Assembly: GCA_958450365.1 (NCBI GenBank)
Contig: CAUEEP010000926.1
Location: forward strand, 1,722,501 to 1,786,500
Direction of reading: 5' to 3'
Source: Mesorhabditis belari
Taxonomy: Eukaryota > Nematoda > Chromadorea > Rhabditida > Rhabditidae
DNA length: 64,000 bases
Shown here piece after piece: positions 46,696 through 58,151 of the stretch (the first letter of the stretch is position 1; every line of letters starts with the position of its first letter). Below the pieces are notes generated by a model. It worked only from the letters and a program-made list of their open reading frames with translations. It was not told where the DNA came from and did no database searches. Position numbers and translations under genes: made by a program.

Positions 46696-49600
46696 TTAAA
46701 TGATGAATTTCGATTTCTCATCTTGTGAAGTCAACGGATCATCGCTGAGAATGTAAGCAGAAGAGGTGGAATGCGAATGAGCACGGATCTCACAACAGCC
46801 GACACGCTCCTTCAACTCGCGAACAATCTCGTGGATCTGAAAGGAAATGATTTCATCGATTACTAGTTCAATCGTTAGGTATCCTTTTCTTGGTTGCGTT
46901 GAACAAAAATCTGTCCTAACCTAATTGAGTTGCTGTAGCTTTGTATCAGTCTCTATACTCACTTAGCTGCTCAAATGTCGCGAGCTACTGACGATCCCTA
47001 TGCTGAGTTACTGTAGCAGATTTTATATATATTACGTCTGATCTAGACTGATTCTAGATAGGATGTCCGATCTAGAGTGAAGTGAGGTCAAGCGTCTCAT
47101 CTAGAATCAAGCCGATCACTCTAAATCAGACGTTCGATCCAGACTTAAATTTAGAGTGATCGGCTTGATTCTAGATCGCACTTTTGACCTCACTTTACTC
47201 TAGATCGGACGTAATATATGTTACGTCGAATCTGAGGGACGTCCATCTCGTCCGGACGTCCGAATCGGGATGGACGTCTCCTCAGATTCGGACGTAACAT
47301 ATACATTTACATACTACAGCATACTATGGCAATTCTTATATACATTCACATAAATAATGTAATACAAACAATACAAAAGCACAATCCCTAAGCCCTAAAC
47401 CCTAACTCTAAGCGGAAAGAAAAAAAAATCCATATAGACGAAAAAGAATCAAAGCCGGATTGAACCCTTGACCTCTTGACTAGGATACAAGCCTCTTAGC
47501 CAGTTGGCCATGACAACATTATGTTACGACCTTGCCAGCTTGCAGTAACTGTCCTTATTCTACGGGCAACTGTTTCGCGGGTTACTGTTGCTATCCAAAA
47601 ATATTCTAAATAAAGCTCATACATTTTGCAGTAATAAAAATATTTCTCTACTCATTTACCTCGCGATCCTTTGTCTCCGGCAGATTTCTGTATAGATAGA
47701 AAAGTGAGAAAATCGATGGGATGATGAAGAGGAAAACGAAAGAGAAACATCCGAAATGATTGTAGGCGGGCAGGGTGAGATAGGAGACGATCAAAGAGAC
47801 AAATGTATTCGAAACGAACATCTGAAATGATCAGTCTGAAATCACTTTCCCATTCACCAACCATCGATTGTACTAAAGAGCGATATTTTTGCACCACCAA
47901 CTCGCTCGTGATAAAACACGAGATCGGACCGAGACCCAACCTGAAAAACGAAGGTTTTTTTGGCTGGATTAGTGGATAATTTGGAAAAAAACGGTAATCT
48001 TTCCTTCAGATTTTGTCTGTTCTACTTTAATTTTGCCTCTATTCAATTCACAATTTGATTCCACGTCAAATGAGATTAAAATTAAGTGAATCGAAAAGGA
48101 AGATGACAGTAGGTTTTCCAAGATCTAGAATCCTCTAGAAACTCGAATCCTCTAGAAACTAGAATCCTCTAGAAACTAGAATCCTTTAGAAACTAGAATC
48201 CTCTAGAAACTCGAATCCTCCAGAAACTAGAATCCTCTAGAAACTCGAATCCTTCAAAATCTTTTAGAAAGGTAAGCTAGTTATCATCATTTACCCATAA
48301 GAGATTCCGAAGATGCAAAGCGCGACGATGCACCCATTGCCCCAGATATGACCGTAGTGGAAGGACATTTTATCGAAAAACACGTAGAGCACAAAGGAGA
48401 ACATGTTAAGGACGCCGAGGAGGAGAAGAAGGGGACGACGACCAAATCTGGAATCAGAGAAAAACATTTATTGGGTTGTTACGTTGAAAATGATACGCTA
48501 GTAGAGAATGCCCTTCAGAGAGAAAAAAATTTTTTTTCGAGACGTTTTCATCTTAAATTTGAATTTCTGTCGCAAATTTTAAATATTAATTTTCGCACGA
48601 CGTCGCATTCCAATTGACGTCGCCGCCATTTGGTGGTAGTCGATGGGAGCGTCTTTTCTGTTTCGTTTTCAAATCATTTCTTTTTTGTCAAATTAATTGA
48701 GAGTATTGTTTTACGCGATAAAATTTGTGTTGAAATGAGAAAGAAATCTATTTCAATTTGAGAGCCGAGTGGAGAATCCGGAACTTTTCGTAGCCGGACT
48801 AGAATTGGAGCGGATGAGAAAGAAATCTATTTCCATTTGAGAGCCGGAAGTGGAGAATCCGGAACTTTTCGTAGCCGGACCACAATGAAGGCCAAAACTA
48901 ACTGTAAGATGGTTTCGTTGTTTTCATTTAACTCCCGAAAACGAGGCTCATCTTCTGGATTGTTACAAAACTTGCTTTTAAAACAAATTTGATTCAACAA
49001 CAGGAAGTCAAGTTAATCAAAATATTGTCTATTTTCTTTGATAATCTTCCCATTTCTCTGGCAGTTCTTGAATCCTAAAAGTCTTAGACTTCTGGGCGAA
49101 AAAATCCGTCAACCACTTCGGATTTGGAGGATTTGTGCCACAGCCAAACGAGTCATTTTTTGCAAACTGATAACAATTCCCTCTATTCATATAAACGATG
49201 AATTGCGAGTTGTTTACAAGTGTATCATTTTCAACATAACAACCCAATAGAAGGATTTGGAAAAGCTGATTGTTTTTGAAATAATCAAATCAGGTTTTTC
49301 TGAGCTGATTGAGATGAGCCGTTCCTGTTCTGAGTTACTGTAGCTGTTTCTGTTCTGAGTTACTGTAGCCGTTCCTATTCTGAGTTACTGTAGCCATTTC
49401 TGTTCTGAGTTACTGTAGCCGTCTCATGCTCAGGATAAGGATTACTGTAGCTGTCCGAAACTATACTACGACAAGAATAAAGCTTGATTGAATATGGTCA
49501 GAATTTCATATTTATAATAAATTTTTATGTTTTATAAATGCGTACCTGGAAACGACATATGTCCCCGGGATACCCGATAGAAATTGGCACAAAATGAACC

Positions 49601-52320
49601 CAAAGGAAGCAAGCTGAAAAGAATACAATTTTTTTCGTTGTCAACTTGTTAATTGAAAGCATTACAATTGTAGTTCTTGTAGTTGTTCAGTAGTCTTTTG
49701 TTCTTACAATCAATGCCTTTTACCTGAGCTGTTTCAGAGTCGAACATCTCCTCGAGGAACTCCGTTGATAGATAGATCATTGGGAAAAGACCCATCACAA
49801 GCTGAATAGGCAAAGTTCTTTTTAAGTCTTTTTAAGATTGGAAACCTGTAAACTGGCAACCCCAATGAGATATGGAGTGCGGAGATAGGCCTCGGAGAGA
49901 ACGAATTTCACGCCGCCGAAGAACGAGAATTTCTCGTCTTGGTCGAGCGCTTCTTTGGCGATCTCATTCAACACTTCAGCCTTGTCCGTGTTTAAACCTG
50001 AAAGTGAAGAGTTTTTGGGCTGATAGTCTGGTTTAGATGCTCGAATCAGTCGGGTTTCACTATCTTGTTAAGCCTATCACGAGTTACTGTAGCAGCCACT
50101 TGCGGGTTACTCTAGCTGTTCCTGTTCTGGGTTACTGCAGCCGTTCCTGTTCTGAGTTACTGTAGCTGTTCCTGTTCTGGGTTACTGTAGCCGTTCCTGT
50201 TCTGAGTTACTATAGCCGTTCCTGTTCTAGCTTACTATAGCCGTTCCTGTTCTGAGTTACTTTAGCCGTTCCTGTTCTGGGTTACTGTAACCGTCTCATG
50301 CTCAGGATAAGGTTTCCTATAGCTGTCCGAAACTATACTACGACAAGAATAAAGCTTTGTAAGTGCTGCTGCAATCAATCATCAAACCAACCGTAGTAGA
50401 ACCCAATCGAAGCCTTTGCAGCCTCGAGATTGTTTTTGACGAGCAACAGATATTTGGGGGTTTCGTGAAGGGGAAGAATGGCGAACAAACAAATAAAACC
50501 CGGTAGAATAGCGATGGCTAAAGTTGGGTAAGAAAAATTGTTTATTTCAAGAGCTTTTACCAGTTAAAACGACTAGATTTTTGCCGAAAAAGCGATCCAT
50601 TCCGGCGCCCATGCCCACAACGGTGCACAAGAGGAAAGTCACCTCGGCGAGAAAAGATGAGACACCGCGGAGATGGGTTGGCGTCGTTTCCTGCAATTAT
50701 AGGAATATGGGTATTGATTTGAGAGCAAGCCATTTTAAACAGCACTTTCTAAACAGCACTGTCTAAACAGCATTTTATTTCCAGAAAACTACCGTAATCG
50801 TACCACCATTCGAGCCCAATTTTGGTATCATAATATTTTGAATGGGTGCTGATGCTGTGATGCTTCAATACCTTATGACTTTAACTGGCCCAAGTCCCAT
50901 TCTTGCAGCAACTTTCATCATTTCGGAATCACAAGCAATAGTACGAGTCAATAATACTGGTGCTTTGATTACGGTAGTTTTCTGGCGCTTTGATTACGGT
51001 AGTTTTCTACAATAGGCTAGCCATAAAGCTATGAAAAGCCTTGTAATCAGTCAACCAAAACATGAAATCAACAAAACTTGTTAAAAGTTTATACCTGCAG
51101 AAATAGAATCAGTGTGCCAAAGGTGATCCCACCAGCCACCGAAATGGCGCCACGGGCCACGAAATAAAGCTCAGGGATTTCAAAAATAATCGAAATGCAT
51201 GAAAGGATTGATGAACAAAGAGAAGTTGAACAAGCATACAAAAGAGCATCTGAGATTTATCAAAATTTTAAGCAATTTTCTCTTTGATTTCTTCTCTCTT
51301 TACTTTTTCTTCCAAACTTTTCGGTGATGACAGGGATCAGGAGGTTTCCGAAGAGAAATCCGAGATGCCAAACGTTTAGAATGGCTGACCAGATCCATGT
51401 GTAACTTTCTTCGGAAAGTCCGCCCTGCGATATATTAGAATAGAGGTTAAAAGGCTTTACTGGCTTTAAAAGAATACCTCATAACCCCTCTCAATCGCTG
51501 TCTCGTTGAGGAAGAGCTTGAACGAAAGATAGGAAGTATTTGGATAGGTGTTTGAGTAGCCTTCCTGTAATCGAGTTTTGAGGAGAATTTATTGAAAATG
51601 GGGCTTTTAAGATGGGTTGATGGATCAGGGTGGATTACTGAGCTTCAGGGGATTACTGAGCTGGCATTAGCCCCTTCGGCTTGCTAGGTAGCTGATCTTA
51701 TTACTTATTATTAGCCTGTGCCGGGTCAGTACTAGTGTACATCTCTCAAACACCTTTTATACCTTGCTGAGACTAGACTATGGCTTCGGCTTTAGCTCTA
51801 GCTTTGGCTTTGGCTTCAGCTCCGGCTCCGGCTTTAGCTCTAGCTTCGGCTTTGGCTTCAGCTCCGACCTTAGCTTCAGCTCCGGCTTTAGCTCTAGCTT
51901 CGGCTTTGGCTTCAGCTCCGGCGTCGGCTTTAGCTTCAGCTCCGGCTTTAGCTTCAGCTCCAGCTTTAGCTTCAGCTCCGGCTCCGGATTTTAATGTGCT
52001 AGAAGAGAGTTACTAGAAAAACTCTTCGAACCGAGCCCTGGGTCTGTAAGTAAAGCTGACAAGGCTGACTTGAGAAATTGAACATCTTAGGAAAAATCCT
52101 CTACTAACCGGTCATAGATTTGATACTATTGACTGTGCTAGTCCCTTGTTAATCCCTGAAAGATTGAAAACTCTAAAATTGTATGATGGGTTACTAGAAA
52201 ACTTACGGGAAAATTGATGCATATGCCGAGCATGGATGTGATGAGGATCGTCTTGAAACGACTTCCCTCCGGGGCGTAAACATTTTTGACTTTTGCGGAG
52301 AATTTCTTGTAGATGGTCAT
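46696..52320 (-). CDS. Facilitative sugar transporter (SLC2A/GLUT family)
   Basis: This is a 12-helix MFS transporter of the plasma membrane, probably moving glucose or a related hexose down its gradient. Thirteen exons: 52320-52207, 51564-51478, 51424-51304, 51249-51095, 50690-50562, 50517-50392, 49997-49846, 49801-49724, 49613-49546, 48447-48295, 47940-47862, 47821-47660 and 46836-46696. With one base restored in exon 5 the product is 521 residues. Motifs: NVWHLGFLFGNLLIPVITEK then FGRK (helix 2 and loop signature), ETTPTHLRGVSSFLAE (helix 4 region, PTHLRG), LPLHETPKYLLL (after helix 6), VVSRFGRRPLLLLG (helix 8-9 loop), GLGPISCFITSELV (helix 10) and YRNLPETKDRE (PETK-type end of helix 12). 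Exon 5 reads into a stop at its 3' end because a T run at 50579-50582 is one base short. Introns carry minisatellites and a mariner derivative. Confidence 0.92.
47030..47305. repeat. Palindromic AT-rich element in transporter intron
   Basis: Inverted copies of attacgtctgatctagactg and gatctagagtgaagtgaggt fold onto ctcactttactctagatcgg and acgtaatatatgttacgtc. It is non-coding. Confidence 0.6.
47452..47520 (-). other. tRNA-like sequence in transporter intron
   Basis: On the minus strand GTTGTCATGGCCAACTGGCT carries a good A box, and GTCAAGGGTTCAATCC a good B box. The anticodon arm (CTTGT-ATCCTAG-TCAAG) would give CCT, but the acceptor ends do not pair and there is no variable arm. It is best read as a tRNA pseudogene or SINE head. 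Confidence 0.45.
48120..48260 (+). repeat. Tandem ~18-bp repeat
   Basis: About eight copies of aatcctctagaaactaga (or aactcg) lie in an intron of the transporter gene. Confidence 0.9.
48468..49254. mobile_element. Mariner-type element, internally deleted, with transposase C-terminus
   Basis: The terminal inverted repeats are tattgggttgttacgttgaa (left, about 48470) and ttcaacataacaacccaata (right, about 49230). TTGGGTTGTTACG is a typical mariner end. On the minus strand (about 49135-48998) the frame reads PKWLTDFFAQKSKTFRIQEL then PEKWEDYQ, and after a one-base frame change ENRQYFD and a stop, which is the C-terminus of mariner transposases. The catalytic D,D34D part is gone. It lies in the sugar-transporter intron between exons 49613-49546 and 48447-48295, whose own ORF is unaffected. 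Confidence 0.72.
49310..49490 (+). repeat. ~25-bp minisatellite (transporter intron, array 1)
   Basis: Five copies of tgttctgagttactgtagcc with a short spacer are followed by gtctcatgctcaggataagg and ccgaaactatactacgacaa. The same array and the same 3' flank recur at 50090-50356 in the neighbouring intron. Confidence 0.85.
50090..50356 (+). repeat. ~25-bp minisatellite (transporter intron, array 2)
   Basis: Seven or eight copies of ttcctgttctgagttactgt lie between exons 50517-50392 and 49997-49846. It shares its 3' flank with array 1, so one array was copied from the other. Confidence 0.85.
51779..51993 (+). repeat. GGCTTTAGCTTCAGCTCC minisatellite
   Basis: About twelve imperfect 18-base units of ggctttagctctagcttc or ggcttcagctccggc lie in the first transporter intron. 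All three plus frames stay open and read as Ser/Gly/Phe or Ala/Leu repeats, an artefact of the unit length. Confidence 0.9.
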
Positions 52321-53690
52321 TTCCTTTCTAGGGATCAACCATCCGGCTGAAAATTTGAATCAATATCTCCAAGGGGAATCAAGAGAGATCGACAAGAGAG
52401 ATCGACAGAGTCTTCAACAAAATGAACAGCCGATTTTTAAAGGTAAAAAGCCTCTGACGTGAGTAAATGGACACTGAGATAGCAGAAAAAAAAAAGTGAA
52501 AACTTTGAGAGGCTCTCAAACTTTTTCCGTGTTGGAAAAAAGAAATGAATGAACGATAACAGCTGACAGAATTGAGAATGAGAAGGGAAAATGAAAGTAA
52601 AGGAAAGAAGGAAAAGAAATGGAACTCTTTTTAAAGGGGAAAAATATCATACATGTTTAAGGGTCATTTCTGCGGATGTTTACTTCAAAGATTGAGGAAA
52701 ATTGGGGGGAAAAAAGGCCTTGGACACAAGCGGGCCTTGGACACTTCACTGGAATGGCAAAGTCTGCGCTAAGTTAAAAGGCTGTTGGGTCGGTTATTCA
52801 AAAATCCTGAAACATCAAAAATCCAAAATTCAAGCCTTTTTACACAGGTTACACTAAACTATTCAATTTTTTTTTTGCTTAAAAATACTGTAGCCAAAGT
52901 ATCCCTCATTTTCTATAGACTACAGACAGACTTCCTGCGCCTAAATAAATGCTATTGGTAGTACCAGAGTTGTTCGAAGAGTAATTTGAAAGATGAACGG
53001 ATCAGGCCAGGCTTGGCCTTGCTGCAAAAGCCACAAAAAAGACACTGGACCCAACCAAACCTGGATCTGGCCTTTGGCTTGTCTTTGTCCTTGCCTGGGT
53101 AATGAAGAATATACAAATCCTACAAGACTTTAAATATCCTGCCTACAATTTTACAGAGAATAGTGTTGCCCCAAAAAAGGCTATTGGGTCAAAAGTCAAC
53201 CCTTCTTATGTAAGAGATTGTATGTAAGAGATCGGATCTGTACATTATGTAAGAGATTACTGATCCAAAGAAGTAATTTTCGAGTGTTTTCTAAAAAAGC
53301 AAAAGCCTGGTCGATGGCGGACCTGAACTAGGGACAAGAGTAGCACACTATCCACTAGGCGATCGAGGCAGACTGACTGGTCCACTACGAATGCCTTAAG
53401 TATTGCAGCCAATAGACTAGCTTGCTGTTTGGTGAAATTGGTCAAAACTTTGAAGGCTTATATCTTGAAAATATCTTATGATAAGTCGGATTTGAAAGCA
53501 TTTTTGGGATGGCCTTAACCAGGGGTTGTTTGTATCTCGGAATCAGATCGCTCCTGAAATATTACTTCAAAGAGTTCCCTGATTAAACTTATAAATAACG
53601 AATTTTTCTGTTACACTGGTTTTTGGAATAAATTGTCCAATCTCAAAATTGGTGGACAATACATCATATCGGGAAAGCTTATGAGAAAAA
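52321..53690. other. Upstream region of the transporter, no gene seen
   Basis: AT-rich sequence with no supportable exon. It holds a tRNA-like remnant at 53300-53382. Confidence 0.45.
53300..53382 (-). other. tRNA-like remnant
   Basis: On the minus strand GATCGCCTAGTGGATAGTGT resembles an A box and TAGTTCAGGTCCGCC a weak B box. The stems are poorly formed. It is likely a degraded tRNA or tRNA-derived SINE. Confidence 0.3.
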
Positions 53691-53697
53691 TGATATT

Positions 53698-54043
53698 ATG
53701 TTTATAGCGAGTAAAACTCGCAGAGTTTGGCGAGCAAACAAGGGAAGCCGCCGAAAAGAAAAAGCAAAACCATCGACCGCAAAAACTGAAGAGAGAATGG
53801 AACAACCACAAAATGACAAAAAGAAAACAAAAGCGCCCGCCAAGAAAAGCCACACAAAACACAAACGGACTAGAAAACCAGGGGGACCCGCAATTGGCAA
53901 CAAGTAAAAATGCCACTTATATATAAACACCAAAGAAGGAGAAGAACCAAAGACACCTGCCAAACCAGCGCGTGGCAAACCCACGAAAGAAGCTTTTGAC
54001 CTCAAAAGCATTTGTAGAGAATTGGACCTTTGATGAAACCAAA
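53698..54043 (+). other. Lys/Arg-rich open frame, unrecognised
   Basis: A 69-residue frame (53698-53907) is strikingly basic: KTRRVWRANKGSRRKEKAKP and KKTKAPAKKSHTKHKRTRKP. Another frame just downstream continues in similar style (KTPAKPARGKPTKEAFDLKS, 53950-54010). The composition recalls nuclear or nucleic-acid-binding tails, or a retroelement gag end. There is no promoter, splice or family evidence, and it may be a retrocopied fragment. Confidence 0.3.
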
Positions 54044-55134
54044 CGAGTAAAGGTATGTGCAGCCCTCGGGCGCTCATTCTCCCCAACCCAATAAAACGAA
54101 TTTTTCAAAAACAAAAACATTAATCAAAAAAAGCCTACGATTTCTAGTGAAATGAAAAGTGAAAATTTATCGTTTTCTTAAAATATCTTTTTTCTTCGGT
54201 AGCCTACTTGGGTATGAGTCAAAAATGTTTGGTATTCACGTTGGATTGCGTGCAAATGAAAGATGCGAAGGAGATGGAAATGGTGAATAGATCATTTGAG
54301 AGGAGACTTGTTTATAAAGTAATGTGAGATGTGGAAAATGGAAAATGGAAAATGAGAGGGGAATTCGGGAATGAACTCGTCGGTTGACATGCGGAAAGGT
54401 GGGAGAGTGACGAACTACTTAAATATAGAGAAATGATGAAAGTTGCTGCAAGAAGAGGGCTTGGGCCAGTTAAAGTCATAAGATTTTGAAGCATCACTAC
54501 CCATTCAAAATACGTGGAAACAAGAGCTGAAGATCCCAACAATACAAATCATGCTGGGATAAGCTGATCTACGGTGCCAGATTCGATTTCCCAGTAATCT
54601 GCTTATCCAAATTGAATGTAAAGTTCGATTACAATTAGAATAAGCTGATCTACGGTGCCAGATTTCCCCAGATCCAGCGGAGTTCTTTAGCGAATAGTTT
54701 TGGAATTCTGTATCAGAAAATTCGAGACTTTTGCTGTTTGTTACTGTTTTTGGAGCGATTTGGATACGATTAACATTAGCATTAACAATTGCGGTTTGAA
54801 AAGACTTGCTTCGGCATTAACAATTGCGGTTGCGATTAGCAATTTGAGAAGATGAATGGATAGTTTTTGTCGGTTCTTTCTATTACCGGAGATGGCCCAA
54901 AAGGTACTAGTAATAGTAAGCACAAGTAAGTAAGCACAATAAACACAAGCGAAAAGGTAATAGTAAGCATAGTGCTCCTTTTTTGTTAGAAAGTAAATAA
55001 CATTAGTATTTTTTTTGTTAAGCACCTTAGAATAGCCTAAATTAAGTATATATAGCTTCTCGCGATATTGAGTAACATCTTTTGATTGTTTTAGGAAGAA
55101 TGCTAAGTGACAGACTCTTACAGAACACTGAGAT

Positions 55135-55378
55135 AATCTGGCTAATACTAAGCCTTGGGTAACGAAGACTTATCTTAAGGCTAATACTAAGCCTTCGGTA
55201 CCGAAGCCTTATCTTAAAGGTAATACTAAGCCTTCGGTACTGAAGGCTCATCTTAAGAATAATACTAAGCCTTCAGTATCGAAAGCCTATCTTAAGGCTA
55301 ATACTAAGCCTTGGGTACCGAAGGCTTATCTTAAGGCTAATACTAAGCCTTCGGTACCGAAGGCTTATCTTAAGGCTA
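55135..55378 (+). repeat. ~38-bp tandem repeat whose unit contains a hairpin
   Basis: About six units of taatactaagccttcggtac followed by cgaaggcttatcttaaggc. Each unit contains the perfect inverted repeat AAGCCTTCGGTACCGAAGGCTT; some copies are diverged. Confidence 0.85.
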
Positions 55379-55919
55379 TAGTCATGACACCCCAATAAAT
55401 GTATAGGGGTATAGTCATGATATCCCAATAGGATTTCTAAATTAACCCGGTCTAGCCAGATTCAACTATTTTTGTAGCCTTTCCTTTCAGAGCTTTGAAA
55501 GAAGCCTGGTCAACAGTAAGTTTCAATCTTATCATGCATTCTAAAACTGATCGATGACCTCTTCTAGAGTATTTGAAAAAGAAACGAGAACATCGTTGAG
55601 GTCAGCAGCTGGAGAACTGGCGGCGGTAAGGGTGTGGTGTTCTCAATTCCCTCAATCTCTTTCCACCGGTCGATGGGCACTCGAAATTTGTGGGAGATGT
55701 CACCTTTCTTCACTTCAACTCATCCTCTCACCATTCTGCACTTCAACTCATCCTTTCAATTTTCTGCGCGTAAATAAACTTACAGATGGGAGAGGAAAGA
55801 AAATGAAAGGAATTGGGGCTTTTCGATCAAATTTCGAGTAGACTGAACGGCTTTTCGATATTTGAGAGCAGATTTCACGGTCACAAAATCACAAAATTCA
55901 AGAAATCAAATCAGAATGA

Positions 55920-56090
55920 TCATTTCGATTAGAAGTTTTCTAGTTTTGTAGTCTTCTAGTTATCTAGTTTCCTAGTTTTCTAGTTTTGTAGTTTTCTATT
56001 TATCTAGTTATCTAGTTTTCTAGTTTTCTAGTTTCCTAGTTTCCTAGTTCTCTAGTTCTCTAGTTCTCTAGTTTTCTAGTTTTCTAAAGA
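55920..56090 (+). repeat. CTAGTTTT simple repeat
   Basis: An imperfect tandem array of tctagttttctagtt units. It is non-coding. Confidence 0.85.
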
Positions 56091-56684
56091 AGAGGTCATG
56101 AAGCAATTATTTGACTACAGTAGGCTGCATTAAAAAGTTTAAATAAGCTACTATTGACCAGGGTTTTTCCAGAATCAATTTTTTCAACCTGGACCTGGTC
56201 TCCTTATAAACCCTAGGAACATTCGTTCTCCATTTCGAATCTAGAAAAATTATATAGCGCCTAAAGGTACTGTAGATATTGAAAACTATCTACATTTCGT
56301 TTTTTGATAACTGTATTTGTCATGACGCCATTCGTCGAGCAAAGTTCCCACCGAATCTGAGGAAATTGTGGACAAACTGGCCGTTCGGTTGTTAATTAGT
56401 TTCGGGAAAACCCCCCCTACTTTTTTGACTATAAAATACCGGTAAATCTAATTCAAGAAAAGAAAAAGAAATAATTGAAAACCCAATGGAAGTGTTGAGC
56501 GGAAATTGGTCAATTTCAGCTGCTTTTTGATGAAGTTTTCAAAGAAAAGGTTTCATGATTTCATTGAACGAATTGTTTGGATACTTTACAGTAATCGGAA
56601 TACTTTGCAATCTTAAGCTTCCTAAAACGCATCAACTTTTGATATTTATCGTAGGCTTGGCTTAAGTTTTTCTTTTACCGTAAC

Positions 56685-56953
56685 TCGGCTAAAAAATAAA
56701 GTCAGAATTACGGTTCAAAAACGGTCTTAGAAAGCATACCAGTTGGATTTACTCTATTCAGAACCGCTTAGAGCTTTTCAACTCCATTAGCAGGGCCGCG
56801 CGAACGCAGCCCCTCACGCAAAAATTTAGCTGTTAGCGAACCCCAACTCGGAGCTGCCACACAGGTCAACACAGTCAAAAGTGCAATGACCATGTCTCAC
56901 CATGGGGGTCCCGTCTTGATGATCACGAGAAACCCCCCCAGCCAGGTAAGTTT
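56685..56953 (-). ncRNA. U1 snRNA, copy 2
   Basis: The RNA runs 56953 to about 56790 on the minus strand. It differs from copies 1 and 3 mainly by one extra G in the G run after CTTACCTGGCT (seven instead of six). The 5' splice-site recognition sequence, U1A loop, AATTTTTGCG Sm site and final hairpin are intact. The downstream flank to 56685 (for example gtaaatccaactg and gcttactaagaccg-like sequence) matches the flank of copy 3, so about 270 bases were duplicated in inverted orientation. Confidence 0.9.
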
Positions 56954-57404
56954 ATGAGAAGGCGATTGGCGTGACATAGGGAAGACCCCTTTGCCAAATT
57001 GCGCGCCTTTACAGGAGGCAACAAAGTACGCACAACGAGAGAGCGAAGACGCAGAAGGAGCGCTTTCGAAAGAAAACAGCAAAAATTGTTGTGGAGAGAC
57101 AATAGAAAAAAGAAGCTTGAAATGAAGCTACCGTAATCTTTAGAGAAACAACTAAATAACCTTTGCTAGCTTTTTCATAATAGCAACTTTTCAAAACGCT
57201 TCAACGCTCATGCGAATATGATAGCTACAATAATTAGCATTCATATTGCCGTAACTCCCTTGTTCACTTTTTCGCATAGATTCTCACAAAGATGTCTGTC
57301 TAACTAATTTTAGAGGTATTTCCAACGATGATGTGTCATTTTTAGTGGGTCTTCTCCAATTGGAAAGTGAAAAGGAGGTCTTTTCCGTTTTCATCTTCGT
57401 GTTC

Positions 57405-57440
57405 TTTGTGCGCGAGCGTAATCGCTCTCGATCTGGCACA
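57405..57440 (+). promoter_or_regulatory. Proximal sequence element of U1 copy 3
   Basis: The sequence gtgttctttgtgcgcgagcg then taatcgctctcgatctggca matches the block before copy 1 at the same distance (about 40 bases) from the U1 start. Confidence 0.55.
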
Positions 57441-57476
57441 CGTATTTTGCGTAAGTCTCTCCTGCGGCCCCCTCAT

Positions 57477-57640
57477 AAACTTACCTGGCTGGGGGGTTTC
57501 TCGTGATCATCAAGACGGGACCCCCATGGTGAGACATGGTCATTGCACTTTTGACTGTGTTGACCTGTGTGGCAGCTCCGAGTTGGGGTTCGCTAACAGC
57601 TAAATTTTTGCGTGAGGGGCTGCGTTCGCGCGGCCCTGCT
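57477..57640 (+). ncRNA. U1 snRNA, copy 3
   Basis: The RNA sequence appears identical to copy 1 over about 163 bases and has the same upstream element, so it is probably functional. It forms a divergent inverted pair with copy 2; the 5' ends are about 520 bases apart. Confidence 0.93.
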
Positions 57641-58151
57641 AATGGAATTGAAAGGCTATAAGGGGTTCTGAATGGAGTAAATCCAACTGTGATGCTTTCT
57701 AAGACCGTTTTTAAACCGTAATTCTGACTTTATCTTTTTTCACCTAATAGAAAAGTACAAGTGCGTTGCACATTTCAAACCATAAAGTTTCATAAAGTTC
57801 CCGTTGAAATTGCCATTCAAGCTTTAAGCAGTATTGTTAACCAAATCTATCTCTAACAATTGATAAAACTGTCTCATAAAATAAATGAAAGTAACTATAT
57901 TCTTGGTTTCCTATGGGAAATGGGAACTTAGATAAACTAAATATTTTATTGGTCCTTTAAATATGTACATTCAAAACAACACCCTCGTAAATGCATATTC
58001 ATAAAAAACATTTGAAAAGATGTTGTGTGAAAAGATTATAAGAAAGATTACCATAAATATAGCTTAAACACAACGAAAAGAAGATTTGCTGACGAATTGA
58101 GATCTTCCAAATTATTTTGCTAATCAGAATATCTTGATATTTTATTGGGAA

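Noticed and set aside
51764..52016. Ser/Gly/Phe and Ala/Leu repeat frames
   Set aside because: They are an 18-base minisatellite in the first transporter intron.
54312..54542. Frame containing LTGPSPLLAATFIISLYLSS
   Set aside because: The segment is an inverted repeat of 50845-50930 in a transporter intron, so it is repetitive non-coding DNA.
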